Shown here piece after piece: positions 28,334-37,265 of a stretch of DNA of 62,239 nt. Source of the stretch: an uncultured Muribaculaceae bacterium (GTDB lineage: Bacteria; Bacteroidota; Bacteroidia; Bacteroidales; Muribaculaceae); the NCBI GenBank assembly GCA_947174635.1, contig CAMWJS010000012.1:1-62239 (forward strand), written 5' to 3'. Below the pieces are notes generated by a model. It was not told where the DNA came from and ran no database searches. It worked only from the letters and a program-made list of their open reading frames with translations. A program made the position numbers and the translations under genes. The number at the start of each line of letters is the position of its first letter. The stretch's first letter is position 1.

Positions 28334-30088
28334 ATGAAATCAAGATTTCTAAGCATTATGCTGGCTATGTTTCTGCCGGCGATGGCTGCGATGGCTCAAA
28401 GCTACACCATCTATTACGACAACTCTGAAACGCAGTGGGAAAGCGTCGGAATCCACTACTGGAGCAATCCCGGAACTAACTGGCCCGGCGTGGAAATCGA
28501 CCACATCGAAGGTAACATCTGGGCTTACACCTTCCCGTCCAACCCGGCAACAGTCAGCGGCTTCCTCTTCAAACACGCCACAAAAACAGGCGATGCCTAC
28601 CAGACCGCTGACTTCAGCAGCGCACCCAAAGTAGGCCATATCTACAAAGGTGCAGGCGGCGAAAAGGGCAAAGTGACCGACGAGGGCGACTACAGCGGAG
28701 CTCCCGCACCGACAACCGCCACCGTAATTGCATCTCCGAGAACCGGCACCCGCTTCTCCGACGAGATCACCGTGACACTCTCGGTCAATCCTGTTGTCGA
28801 TATCCACTACACCACCGACGGCACAATGCCGACTGCCGCATCTCCGGTCTACACCTCTCCCCTCACTTTCACCGAGTCGACTGAGCTGCGCACACTTACC
28901 GTAACCGACGAAGGTGTCGAGAAGTCTCAGACTTTCATCTACACCCAACGCGATGTCATACCAATGGTTGACGGCACTCTCACCACCGACTACTACCGCG
29001 TCAATCCCGACGGAAAGACCGGAAGCAACCGCACCGTCAACACCAAATTCACAAGACACACCAACACAAACTACCAGTGTCGCGCCGACAACGCTCTGTC
29101 TAACTGGACCGACGACGACCTCATCTGCCAGGGTGTGGCCCGCGACATCGCATCGGCATTCAAAGGCCAGCACGAGTATCCCGTGATTGACTCTTATGCC
29201 ATTTACGCCGCCTACGATGCCGACAACCTCTATCTCGGCGTACAATACGTATATGCCGTATGGGATGCCGGCGGCGACGGAAAATCCGACAACGACCGCC
29301 ATCGTCCCTGGATGATGGACGGACGCATCATGATTGCCTTCGACCTCTTCGCCGACAAAGAATTCGAAGGCCTCCTCGACAACGGCAACACAATCTGGGA
29401 CGCTGACGGAAAATACAACGTGATGCGCAACGGCACCGACTGCATCTGGCTCGGAAACACCAAGCCGATGGTCGGCGAGCCCCGACTCTTCTTCCCCGGA
29501 GAGAACGGCACCGTAGACTATAAAAATCCGGCCACATGTCTGGAGTTAGGCAGCGAACCTTACTATGGCGTCGCCGACGGACTCCTCCCCTGCATCGACC
29601 ATATCTGGGGACAAGGCGAATTAGGCTATGACCCCGAAGAACTGCGCACCAACGAGGGCTTCGTAGACCTCATCGACGAAGTGGCCCGCGAAAAACATTC
29701 ATTCTACGAATGGAAATTCCCGCTGTCGAAACTCGGCATCACCGAACAGCATATCAAAGAGAACGGCATAGGCGTGATGGTAATCGACACCTACGGACAG
29801 GGCGCAATCGGTTCGACACCCTACGACCCCACCGTGTTTGACAACGCATCAGTACCCTACTCCAAAGACCCCTCGTCAAGCGCCGAAAAAGAGGATATGG
29901 ACATCTTCACCTCCAAGCACGCCCGCATCGGCGGCAAAGTATCGGGTTCGGTAATCGGCCTGCCCGCCGACGGGGACAGCGATGCTCCCGCAGAATACTT
30001 CACCGTTGAAGGCATCCGCGTCGCCAACCCCGGCCACGGCCTCTACATAGTGCGCCAGGGAAGCAAAGTCAGCAAAGTGATATTGTAA
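28334..30088 (+). CDS. Secreted multi-domain carbohydrate-binding protein
   Basis: 584 residues with a signal peptide (MKSRFLSIMLAMFLPAMAAMAQ). Residues about 23-115 resemble a starch-binding CBM26-like module (TIYYDNSETQWESVGIHYW...WPGVEI). Residues 130-210 match the chitobiase/hexosaminidase C-terminal-like fold (ASPRTGTRFSDEITVTLS...IHYTTDGTMPTAASPVYTSP). Residues 215-530 look like a CBM9/DOMON-type sandwich (YAIYAAYDADNLYLGVQYVYAVWD). The C-terminus PAEYFTVEGIRVANPGHGLY ... SKVSKVIL is the sorting-like tail shared with two other proteins here. It probably binds glycans at the cell surface; no catalytic residues recognised. Confidence 0.82.
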   Translation: MKSRFLSIMLAMFLPAMAAMAQSYTIYYDNSETQWESVGIHYWSNPGTNWPGVEIDHIEGNIWAYTFPSNPATVSGFLFKHATKTGDAYQTADFSSAPKVGHIYKGAGGEKGKVTDEGDYSGAPAPTTATVIASPRTGTRFSDEITVTLSVNPVVDIHYTTDGTMPTAASPVYTSPLTFTESTELRTLTVTDEGVEKSQTFIYTQRDVIPMVDGTLTTDYYRVNPDGKTGSNRTVNTKFTRHTNTNYQCRADNALSNWTDDDLICQGVARDIASAFKGQHEYPVIDSYAIYAAYDADNLYLGVQYVYAVWDAGGDGKSDNDRHRPWMMDGRIMIAFDLFADKEFEGLLDNGNTIWDADGKYNVMRNGTDCIWLGNTKPMVGEPRLFFPGENGTVDYKNPATCLELGSEPYYGVADGLLPCIDHIWGQGELGYDPEELRTNEGFVDLIDEVAREKHSFYEWKFPLSKLGITEQHIKENGIGVMVIDTYGQGAIGSTPYDPTVFDNASVPYSKDPSSSAEKEDMDIFTSKHARIGGKVSGSVIGLPADGDSDAPAEYFTVEGIRVANPGHGLYIVRQGSKVSKVIL

Positions 30089-30114
30089 CACCAAACCGTT
30101 TTCACCAACTTAAG

Positions 30115-30264
30115 AGGAGATTGCCGAACTCAGAGAAATACCCTCAAAACGTAGGGACGCACGGCTCGTGCGTCCGCCAACACCCTGATTATCAAACAAA
30201 ATATGGGCGCACCGACCGTGCGTCCATATTTTGTTAAAGCATTTTTCCAACTCCGCAACACCCT
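30115..30264. repeat. REP pair with decayed terminal repeats
   Basis: The ends AGGAGATTGCCGAACT (30115-30130) and AACTCCGCAACACCCT (30249-30264) are diverged versions of the 16-base terminal repeat. The 5' REP GTAGGGACGCACGGCTCGTG at 30151 is intact; the 3' REP (30206-30227) is decayed. The left half is nearly the same as the copy at 27771. Confidence 0.7.
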
Positions 30265-30343
30265 CCTGCGCATCCATTACAATTCCCCTGCCGCAGATTG
30301 CTGCATATTTGGAAAGTGTTTAAATTTTATATACTCGAAAAAG

Positions 30344-30374
30344 TTGGATAATTGGAAGAAAATCACTACCTTTG
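30344..30374 (+). promoter_or_regulatory. rplM operon promoter
   Basis: TTG (30344-30346), 20 bases, TACCTTTG (30367-30374), giving a leader of about 105 bases before the GTG start of rplM. Confidence 0.75.
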
Positions 30375-30407
30375 CAGTCCGATTATATCCAAAAATCAGG
30401 AAAGCCG

Positions 30408-30452
30408 CATGTCGGGGAGCGCTTTTGGCCGAGCGCCACGCGACAATGGGCT
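30408..30452 (+). promoter_or_regulatory. Candidate L13-type ribosomal leader structure
   Basis: In the rplM leader CATGTCG and CGACAATG can pair with one bulge, enclosing a GCGCT...AGCGC hairpin (near 30419-30436). Ribosomal operons often use such leaders for feedback by one of their own proteins, and L13 leaders are described in Bacteroidia. Assignment here rests on position and pairing only. Confidence 0.45.
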
Positions 30453-30486
30453 ATATGTAATTAATTAATTTTTAAACATTTAAAGA

Positions 30487-30966
30487 GTGGATACTTTAAG
30501 TTACAAAACCTCAATGCCTAACGCACAGAGCGTCGAAAAAGAATGGGTAGTGGTAGACGCCACCGACCAGTCACTCGGCCGTCTTTGCGCGAAAGTCGCC
30601 AAATTGCTCCGTGGCAAGTACAAACCTTGCTACACACCTTTTGTTGAATGTGGCGACAACGTAATCATTATCAACGCCGACAAGGTGAAACTTACCGGCA
30701 AGAAATGGACAGACCGCGAATACCTCAACTACACCGGCTATCCCGGCGGACAGCGCGTAGCTACACCTGAAGTGCTGATGAAAAAATCATTCAACAAGCA
30801 CCTCAAGCCCGGCATGCACCCCCTCTATATCCGCGTAGTAAAAGGTATGCTTCCCAAAAACCGTCTCGGTCGCCGCATCATTGAAAACATGCACGTTTAC
30901 AATGGTCCGAGCCACCCCCACGAAGCTCAGAACCCCAAAGTCATCGACATCAACAACTTGAAATAA
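30487..30966 (+). CDS. rplM: Large-subunit ribosomal protein L13 (uL13)
   Basis: 159 residues. WVVVDATDQSLGRLCAKVAKLLRGKYKP, GYPGGQR and VKGMLPKNRLGRR are characteristic of uL13. I use the GTG at 30487 (reading MDTLSYKTS...) because Bacteroidota L13 proteins begin MDTLSYKT; the next in-frame ATG is nine codons later. First gene of the rplM-rpsI-rpsB-tsf order; rpsI follows after nine bases. Confidence 0.97.
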   Translation: MDTLSYKTSMPNAQSVEKEWVVVDATDQSLGRLCAKVAKLLRGKYKPCYTPFVECGDNVIIINADKVKLTGKKWTDREYLNYTGYPGGQRVATPEVLMKKSFNKHLKPGMHPLYIRVVKGMLPKNRLGRRIIENMHVYNGPSHPHEAQNPKVIDINNLK

Positions 30967-30975
30967 TCTCAACGT

Positions 30976-31362
30976 ATGGAAACAGTTAATGCAGTAGGCC
31001 GTCGTAAAGCCGCTATCGCGCGCGTAATCCTTACAGAAGGTAACGGAGCCATCACTATCAACAAGCGCCCCATTGAGGTTTATTTCCCTTCGTCAATTCT
31101 CCAGTACATCGTCCGCCAGCCCCTGTCGCTGCTTGATGTAGCAGAGAAATATGACATCCGTGTCAATCTCGATGGCGGCGGTTACAAAGGCCAGGCCGAA
31201 GCACTCCGCCTCGCAATTGCCCGTGCACTTGTAAAAATCAACCCCGAAGACAAATCAGCTCTCCGCAAGGAAGGCTTCATGACCCGCGACCCCCGTTCTG
31301 TCGAGCGTAAGAAACCGGGCCAGCCCAAAGCACGCAAACGCTTCCAGTTCTCAAAACGTTAA
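30976..31362 (+). CDS. rpsI: Small-subunit ribosomal protein S9 (uS9)
   Basis: 128 residues. METVNAVGRRKAAIARVIL at the start, GGGYKGQAEALRLAIARAL in the middle and the basic tail KKPGQPKARKRFQFSKR that reaches the decoding centre identify S9. It is co-transcribed with rplM. Confidence 0.97.
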   Translation: METVNAVGRRKAAIARVILTEGNGAITINKRPIEVYFPSSILQYIVRQPLSLLDVAEKYDIRVNLDGGGYKGQAEALRLAIARALVKINPEDKSALRKEGFMTRDPRSVERKKPGQPKARKRFQFSKR

Positions 31363-31465
31363 TACGTTTTTACAGTTCAGGCAGCCTGAGGGCATGAAGA
31401 TCATATCTCAGCCCGCAGCGTGAACAAAGCAAAAACAGCCTCTCCCTCCTGATGTTTAGTATCTA

Positions 31466-31501
31466 AACCTTCCGGATGGACACGTTCCCTACCTGAAGGT
31501 T
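31466..31501 (+). promoter_or_regulatory. Possible structured leader before rpsB
   Basis: AACCTTC (31466-31472) pairs with GAAGGTT (31495-31501) about 36 bases before the rpsB ATG, in an intergenic gap of 175 bases that is long for this cluster. This may be an S2-type autoregulatory leader. No sequence signature confirms it. Confidence 0.3.
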
Positions 31502-31537
31502 AAATTTCACAGAACGTAAACAAAACAACAAAACAAA

Positions 31538-32362
31538 ATGTCAGCAACATTTGAACAACTTTTAGAAGCAGGTTGCCATTTCGGTCACCTCAAACGTAAA
31601 TGGAATCCTGCCATGGCGCCCTACATCTTCATGGAGCGCAACGGTATCCACATCATAGACCTCTACAAGACTGCCGCCAAACTCGACGAAGCGGCTGCAG
31701 CTCTCAAGAGCATAGCAAAGAGTGGCAAGAAAATCCTTTTCGTTGCCACCAAAAAACAGGCCAAACAAGTGATTGCAGAGAAGGCTCAGTCAGTAGGCAT
31801 GCCCTACGTTATCGAGCGCTGGCCGGGCGGTATGCTCACCAACTTCCCCACAATCCGCAAGGCTGTCAAGAAGATGGCCGCTATCGACAAAATGTCGAAA
31901 GACGGTACATTTGACAACCTTTCAAAGCGCGAGAAACTCCAGATTTCACGTCAGCGTGCCAAACTCGAGAAGACACTCGGCTCAATCGCCGACCTCAACC
32001 GTCTTCCCTCGGCACTTTTCGTAGTTGACGTAATGAAAGAGCACATCGCAGTAGCAGAGGCAGTGCGTCTCGGTATCCCCGTATTCGCTATCGTCGACAC
32101 CAACTCCGACCCCTCCGACATCGACTTCGTAATCCCCGCCAACGACGACGCAAGCAAGTCAATCGACCTGATTCTCAGCAACGTCTGCGCAGCCATCAAC
32201 GAAGGCATCCAGGAGCACAAAGCAGAGAAGGCCGACACCGCCGCTGCCGATGCAGAGGGCGCACCCAAGCGTGAACGTCGCCGCGTAAGCCGCAAAGACG
32301 AAGCCGCCGAGGCTCCCGAAGCTGAAGTTGAAGCAGCAGCTGCCGAGACTACAGAAGAATAA
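31538..32362 (+). CDS. rpsB: Small-subunit ribosomal protein S2 (uS2)
   Basis: 274 residues. It starts MSATFEQLLEAGCHFGHLKRKWNPAMAPYIF and contains ERWPGGMLTNFPTIRK and DTNSDPSDIDFVIPANDDA, all diagnostic. The C-terminal 45 residues are an Ala/Glu-rich, charged extension (APKRERRRVSRKDEAAEAPEAEVEAAAAETTEE), seen in many Bacteroidota. Paired with tsf as usual. Confidence 0.97.
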   Translation: MSATFEQLLEAGCHFGHLKRKWNPAMAPYIFMERNGIHIIDLYKTAAKLDEAAAALKSIAKSGKKILFVATKKQAKQVIAEKAQSVGMPYVIERWPGGMLTNFPTIRKAVKKMAAIDKMSKDGTFDNLSKREKLQISRQRAKLEKTLGSIADLNRLPSALFVVDVMKEHIAVAEAVRLGIPVFAIVDTNSDPSDIDFVIPANDDASKSIDLILSNVCAAINEGIQEHKAEKADTAAADAEGAPKRERRRVSRKDEAAEAPEAEVEAAAAETTEE

Positions 32363-32388
32363 TATCCTATCCGGTATATTCATCTAAA

Positions 32389-32428
32389 ATAGACCGGCAC
32401 TCAAGTCATTGAATGTCGGTCTATATTT
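32389..32428 (+). terminator. Hairpin between rpsB and tsf
   Basis: ATAGACCGGCA (32389-32399) and TGTCGGTCTAT (32414-32424) form an 11-base stem with one wobble, followed by ATTTTATT. It may reduce read-through so that S2 and EF-Ts are made at different levels. Confidence 0.65.
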
Positions 32429-32475
32429 TATTAAAACCATCTTTATTAACAACACTTCTTTAATACCGAAATATT

Positions 32476-33468
32476 ATGGCAGTAACAATGGCTGAAATCA
32501 CCAAGCTCCGCGCCCTTACAAGCGCCGGCCTGATGGATTGCAAAAAAGCCCTCGCCGAAACTGACGGCGACATCGACGCAGCAGTTGAAATCCTCCGCAA
32601 AAAAGGACAGGCTGTCGCAGCAAAACGCGAAGACCGTCAGGCTTCTGAAGGTTGCGTGATAGCTAAAAACGAAGGTAACTTCGCCGCTATCCTCGCACTC
32701 AACTGCGAAACCGACTTCGTTGCCAAAAACGCCGGCTTCGTTGAACTTACCAACAAAATCCTCGACGCAGCTATCGCCAACCGCGTTCCCAATATCGAAG
32801 CCCTCAAGGCACTCGAAATCGAAGGCCGCACCGTTGCCGACCTCGTTGTGGAAGAGACCGGCAAAACCGGTGAAAAGACTGAAATCTCGGCTTACGAAGT
32901 AGTTGAGGCTCCCTCTACCACTTCTTACACCCACTTCGGCAACAAGCTCGCCACTATCGTAGGTTTCAACCTCGAAGGCGTAGACTATCAGGCAGGCCGC
33001 AACGTAGCAATGCAGGTTGCTTCGATGAACCCCCTCGCAGTAGACCGCGCAAGCGTTCCCGCATCAGTTCTCGAGTCAGAGAAAGCCATCGCTATCGAAA
33101 AGACCAAAGACGAGCAGGTTCGCAAAGCTGTTGAAGCAGCTCTTAAGAAAGCCGGCCTCAACCCCAACCACTTCGACACTGAAGACCACATCGAATCAAA
33201 CATGTCTAAAGGCTGGATTACAGAAGAAGAAGCTGCCAAGGGCCGCGCCATCATGGCAGAAGTTTCCGAGCAGAAACGCGCCAACCTCCCCGAGGCAATG
33301 ATCGAAAACATCGCCATCGGCCGTGTCAACAAATTCTGCAAAGAATCATGCCTGATGGAACAGGAATTCATCAACGACGCCAAACTGACTATCGCCCAGT
33401 ATCTTGAAAGCACTACAAAAGGCCTTGCAGCCGTAGCTTTCAAGCGCGTAAACCTCAACCAGGACTAA
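32476..33468 (+). CDS. tsf: Translation elongation factor Ts
   Basis: 330 residues. MAEITKLRALTSAGLMDCKKALAETDGDIDAAVEILRKKG is the UBA-like N-terminal domain; ALNCETDFVAKNAGF is the TDFV motif that displaces Mg and GDP from EF-Tu. The core is duplicated and longer than E. coli EF-Ts (283 residues), as in Bacteroidota. It recycles EF-Tu for translation. Confidence 0.96.
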   Translation: MAVTMAEITKLRALTSAGLMDCKKALAETDGDIDAAVEILRKKGQAVAAKREDRQASEGCVIAKNEGNFAAILALNCETDFVAKNAGFVELTNKILDAAIANRVPNIEALKALEIEGRTVADLVVEETGKTGEKTEISAYEVVEAPSTTSYTHFGNKLATIVGFNLEGVDYQAGRNVAMQVASMNPLAVDRASVPASVLESEKAIAIEKTKDEQVRKAVEAALKKAGLNPNHFDTEDHIESNMSKGWITEEEAAKGRAIMAEVSEQKRANLPEAMIENIAIGRVNKFCKESCLMEQEFINDAKLTIAQYLESTTKGLAAVAFKRVNLNQD

Positions 33469-33483
33469 TCCCCTGCCAGACAA

Positions 33484-33643
33484 ATAAAGAGAGAGACTGT
33501 CTAACAAGTTTGGGCAGTCTCTCTTTATAGTTCAACAGGCTAAAAAACAAGGCTTTCATGCTTAAATTCAGCGCGAAAGCCTTGTTTTTTTTGTCAAAAT
33601 AATGAAAAGAGGCCGTCTAAAACTTGTTAGACAGCCTCCTTTT
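33484..33643 (+). terminator. Three successive hairpin terminators after tsf
   Basis: Hairpin 1 (33484-33528): AGAGAGACTG with CAGTCTCTCT. Hairpin 2: a perfect 16-base stem, 33542-33557 with 33575-33590 (AAAAAACAAGGCTTTC), ending in T8. Hairpin 3 (33605-33643): AGAGGC-GTCTAA with TTAGAC-GCCTC, ending in T8. Hairpins 1 and 3 share CTAACAAGTTT in opposite orientation, so they look like copies of one repeat. Confidence 0.8.
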
Positions 33644-33751
33644 TTTTATTTCACACTGCATGCCGTGTAACATTTTGACTCATTATCCCGGAAATACGGT
33701 TGTAATTTTGCAGGACAGGAGACCAGGGATACATTCATCGAAATAAGTAAA

Positions 33752-33775
33752 TAAGTAACTGTTTAAAATTATTTT
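33752..33775 (+). repeat. Solo copy of the TAAGTAACTGTT inverted-repeat arm
   Basis: A 24-base sequence identical to the complement of the right arm of the element at 19016. No partner arm is visible before the next gene, so it is a solo end or an eroded element. A -7 box TATATTTG lies at 33909-33916 for the next gene; the rest of 33644-33989 is AT-rich and featureless. Confidence 0.6.
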
Positions 33776-33989
33776 ATCCCAACCATTGTCTTTATTTTAT
33801 ACCAACGTTACTTAGCAAAAACGATATCATTTGAATAAAAAATACACCAAGATGGCAATATTAATACATATAACATGGCAATTTTATCTAAAATTGCAAA
33901 AATTTATGTATATTTGCCATCCTCACACCAAAATCGCGACAAACCGTCATTACCAGCAATATCATAACAACCGTTAAATATCAAGCATT

Positions 33990-36900
33990 ATGAGAAAGTA
34001 TTTACTACTGACTATGGCAATTGCCGGCACACTTATTGCCGGTGCGTCCAATCCTGACAGACATGCAGGCCTCAGCAGCCGTAGCGGACTCAAGGAAATC
34101 AACCGGCAGCACCATGCCGCGACTCCCCGCATCGAGAGAGCGAGACAACTGCGCGTAGCCGGGGAAGCTCCGGCAAACAGTGTCGAGGTACCGTTCACCC
34201 ATGACCTTGGCAAAGCCGGGACCGAAGTAAAGAATTACACGTCCATAAATGTCAACGAAGACAACCGTAAATGGCAATATGGCTCGGTCAGCGGCTATGC
34301 AGCGTGCATGGTGCCCAATGACGCCGACATTGACGCCAACGACGACTGGCTGTTCACTGTTCCCATCCATCTGACTCCGGGCGATTATGTCGTATCGTTT
34401 GAAGTGGGGATGATGGGTCCGGGAGCTACCGGCGTGGAAATGAACGTAGCGCTTGCAACCGCCCCCACAGTAGAGGCGGCAACGACTGTAATCTCACCCG
34501 CAACCGTATACACCGAGAAAAATTTCACTAAGTTCGAGCATAACTGCAACATCACCGAGGAGGGATATTACTATCTGGGCTTTCACTGCACCACGACCAA
34601 GGCGATGAAAGGTACGCTCAAGCTTGCCAATATCGGGATGCGCACGGGTAAAGTTGAACCGCCCGTTGTCGTAGACCCGCCTGCTGCGGGAGAGCTCACC
34701 TGGGAACTCGCGCCCAAGGGCGAACTGAAAGCGACGGTACACTACACCGCTCCTACCAAAACCAAAGGCGGCAAGGAGCTGACCGAAATCACCAAAGTAG
34801 AAATCACCTCACGCTGGGGAGTGGATAAATTCACCTACACAGACGTTGCGCCCGGCGAAGTCATCACCATTGAGGATGTCGAGATGTATCAGGGCATCAA
34901 CAACCGCTTTTCGGGTGTGGCCTACGCAGGCGATGTGGCCGGAGAAATGGTAGAATACAAATCTATCTGGTGCGGCACCGACACACCTCTTGCCCCGACA
35001 AATGTCAAACTGGCTGTAAACGACGACTACAAGACCGCCACACTGACATGGGACGCAGTGTCTGAAATCGGCGAAAATGGCGGATATGTCGACCCTGCCA
35101 AGGTGACATACTATATATTCGACGCATTCGGCACCTATTATGACCCGGCGCTGGCCTCTACAACCCAGACATCGTGCATCATCAACTACGAGGAGGTCAA
35201 CGGACAGGATTTCTACGCCTACCAGGTGACTGCCGGAGTCGACGAATACTATTCGCTTGACGGAGTATCAAACATAATAACCGCCGGACTTCCCGACGCC
35301 CTGCCTAAGACTGAGTCATTCAACGGCGGCAACTACGACGACATGTGGCTCGGCAACACCGCCGTCAAAGGCAACATGCAGTACGGCACAATCACCGACG
35401 ACTACTTCGCATCGCTCATCGACCCCGACGACCCCGATGCCATCAAGCCACTTGCCTCACAGGACGGCGACGGCGGCTTCTACTTCTGGATGCCCTTTGA
35501 GAAGGATGTTGCCTACGGACTCATATCGACCCGCGCCGACATTTCCAAGGCTTCGGCTCCCGTACTTGAATTCTGGTATCAGGGACAGGGCAGCATAATC
35601 GAAGTATACGGCGGACATGAAATCGGCGAGATGGAACAGATTGCCACAATCGACCTTCAGAAGAACCCGACCGAAGCGTGGACTCTGGCACGCATAGCCC
35701 TCGACGCGTTCAAGGCCAAAGGTGCCGTGATGTTCGAACTGCGTTTTGTCGCCGCTCACAATGACGACGAACATATCTGGAGCGTACCTGTAGACAATAT
35801 CCGCGTGCGCAACCTCGACAGCACCGATGCGCGCATCGTGACATTTGAAGGAGCACGCAGCGCCAGACCGGGCAACGAAATCACATTCAACGCCCATGTC
35901 GAGAATCTCGGAACCGAGACTGTCGCTCCGACCGCCGTATGGACGATAAACGGCAAGACAGTTGCGACCGAAAAACTTGCCGATATGGCACCCAACACAT
36001 TCGCCGACGTCACGCTCAAGCATAAGGTCGCATACAACGCGCCTCAGGAACTTGAAGTTGTTCTTTCCATCGAGCTTGAAGGCGACGCTGTGCCAGCCGA
36101 CAACACGGCGGCAGCCAGCGTGACCGTAGGCCGTGCGTCCTATGCCACAGTCAATGACCTGCAGGCCACGATTGACGGTACAAATGTAATCCTTACATGG
36201 AGCCATCCCGAAATCGGAGAAGCTTTGCCCGAGACTGTCACCGAGGACTTCGAGAGCGATGAGTACACTCCGATGGCAATCAATGGCGCGGGTGCATGGA
36301 CGGTGCACGACGGCGACGGACAAAAGACCTACAACATATTCCGCGAACTGTACAACCCCTACCAGACCCAGCCTATCGGCTTCCAGCTCTTTGACAATGT
36401 AGCGGCACAGGTGCCCGACCAATATGCCGCAGACGCCGTAGCTAACAGCGGACAGCGCTTCATGATGGCGCCGAGCGCACAGGGCGCCGACAACGACAAC
36501 TGGCTGATATCGCCCGAACTTTCAGGCAACAGCCAGACGGTCACCTTCTATGCCAAGAGCTTCACGACAGCATGGCCCGAGTCGTTCGAAATACTTTATT
36601 CGACGAGCGACAACCAAATCGCATCGCTGACGGAGACAGTTACCGATATCACCGGCTTCGCAAGCGACGGAACAGTACCCGAAACATGGACTCAGTTCTC
36701 GTTCACTCTCCCGGAAGGAGCCATGTATTTCGCAATACATCACAACTGCTATGACACTGTCGCGCTCCTCGTCGACGATGTGACCTACGAAGCGGCTCCG
36801 TCACAACCTGCCGATCTCGCCATAGAGGGATACTACGTATTCCGCAACGGGGAACCCGTAACCACCGAGCTCCATGACGGCGTAGTCTACACCGACTCAC

Positions 36901-37160
36901 CCCTGAATTCGGAATATCCCGACGGAGACTATGAATTCAGCTACACCGTAGTGCCCGTCTACAACCACGGAGCAGTGGCACAGAGCAACGTCGCCACCAT
37001 CGTATTGACTCAATCAGGCATAGATGAAATCTCATCTGAAACCGACGCACCTGCCGTATGGTACAACATGCAGGGCATGCGCATCGACGGCTCCGCCCTC
37101 ACTCCCGGCGTATATGTCCGCGTCAAAGGCAACCGCGCCGACAAAATCACAGTGAAATAA
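33990..37160 (+). CDS. Large surface protein with choice-of-anchor-J-like domains
   Basis: 1056 residues with a signal peptide (MRKYLLLTMAIAGTLIAGAS). A fibronectin-III-like segment (about 335-430, APTNVKLAVNDDYKTATLTWDAV) is followed by two jelly-roll modules of the cleaved-adhesin/choice-of-anchor J type (about 440-615 and 745-940; NDNWLISPEL, EILYSTSD, WTQFSFTLPEGAMYFAIHH, LLVDDVTYE) and a CARDB-like Ig module between (VTFEGARSARPGNEITFNAHVENLGTE). The C-terminus VWYNMQGMRIDG...GVYVRVKGNRADKITVK is the shared sorting-like tail. It is probably an adhesin or extracellular binding protein; no peptidase motif seen. Confidence 0.83.
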   Translation: MRKYLLLTMAIAGTLIAGASNPDRHAGLSSRSGLKEINRQHHAATPRIERARQLRVAGEAPANSVEVPFTHDLGKAGTEVKNYTSINVNEDNRKWQYGSVSGYAACMVPNDADIDANDDWLFTVPIHLTPGDYVVSFEVGMMGPGATGVEMNVALATAPTVEAATTVISPATVYTEKNFTKFEHNCNITEEGYYYLGFHCTTTKAMKGTLKLANIGMRTGKVEPPVVVDPPAAGELTWELAPKGELKATVHYTAPTKTKGGKELTEITKVEITSRWGVDKFTYTDVAPGEVITIEDVEMYQGINNRFSGVAYAGDVAGEMVEYKSIWCGTDTPLAPTNVKLAVNDDYKTATLTWDAVSEIGENGGYVDPAKVTYYIFDAFGTYYDPALASTTQTSCIINYEEVNGQDFYAYQVTAGVDEYYSLDGVSNIITAGLPDALPKTESFNGGNYDDMWLGNTAVKGNMQYGTITDDYFASLIDPDDPDAIKPLASQDGDGGFYFWMPFEKDVAYGLISTRADISKASAPVLEFWYQGQGSIIEVYGGHEIGEMEQIATIDLQKNPTEAWTLARIALDAFKAKGAVMFELRFVAAHNDDEHIWSVPVDNIRVRNLDSTDARIVTFEGARSARPGNEITFNAHVENLGTETVAPTAVWTINGKTVATEKLADMAPNTFADVTLKHKVAYNAPQELEVVLSIELEGDAVPADNTAAASVTVGRASYATVNDLQATIDGTNVILTWSHPEIGEALPETVTEDFESDEYTPMAINGAGAWTVHDGDGQKTYNIFRELYNPYQTQPIGFQLFDNVAAQVPDQYAADAVANSGQRFMMAPSAQGADNDNWLISPELSGNSQTVTFYAKSFTTAWPESFEILYSTSDNQIASLTETVTDITGFASDGTVPETWTQFSFTLPEGAMYFAIHHNCYDTVALLVDDVTYEAAPSQPADLAIEGYYVFRNGEPVTTELHDGVVYTDSPLNSEYPDGDYEFSYTVVPVYNHGAVAQSNVATIVLTQSGIDEISSETDAPAVWYNMQGMRIDGSALTPGVYVRVKGNRADKITVK

Positions 37161-37194
37161 GACACTGCGTGTCAAAGCGCACCACATTACGACA

Positions 37195-37228
37195 AATCCC
37201 CCCGGAAGTCACAGCTTCCGGGGGGATT
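37195..37228. terminator. Shared terminator between converging genes
   Basis: A perfect 14-base stem, AATCCCCCCGGAAG with CTTCCGGGGGGATT, loop TCACAG, between the surface protein gene (plus) and the OmpA gene (minus). Confidence 0.8.
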
Positions 37229-37265
37229 GCTTTATCTGATTGTGAAATCCTTATATCTCTGACTC

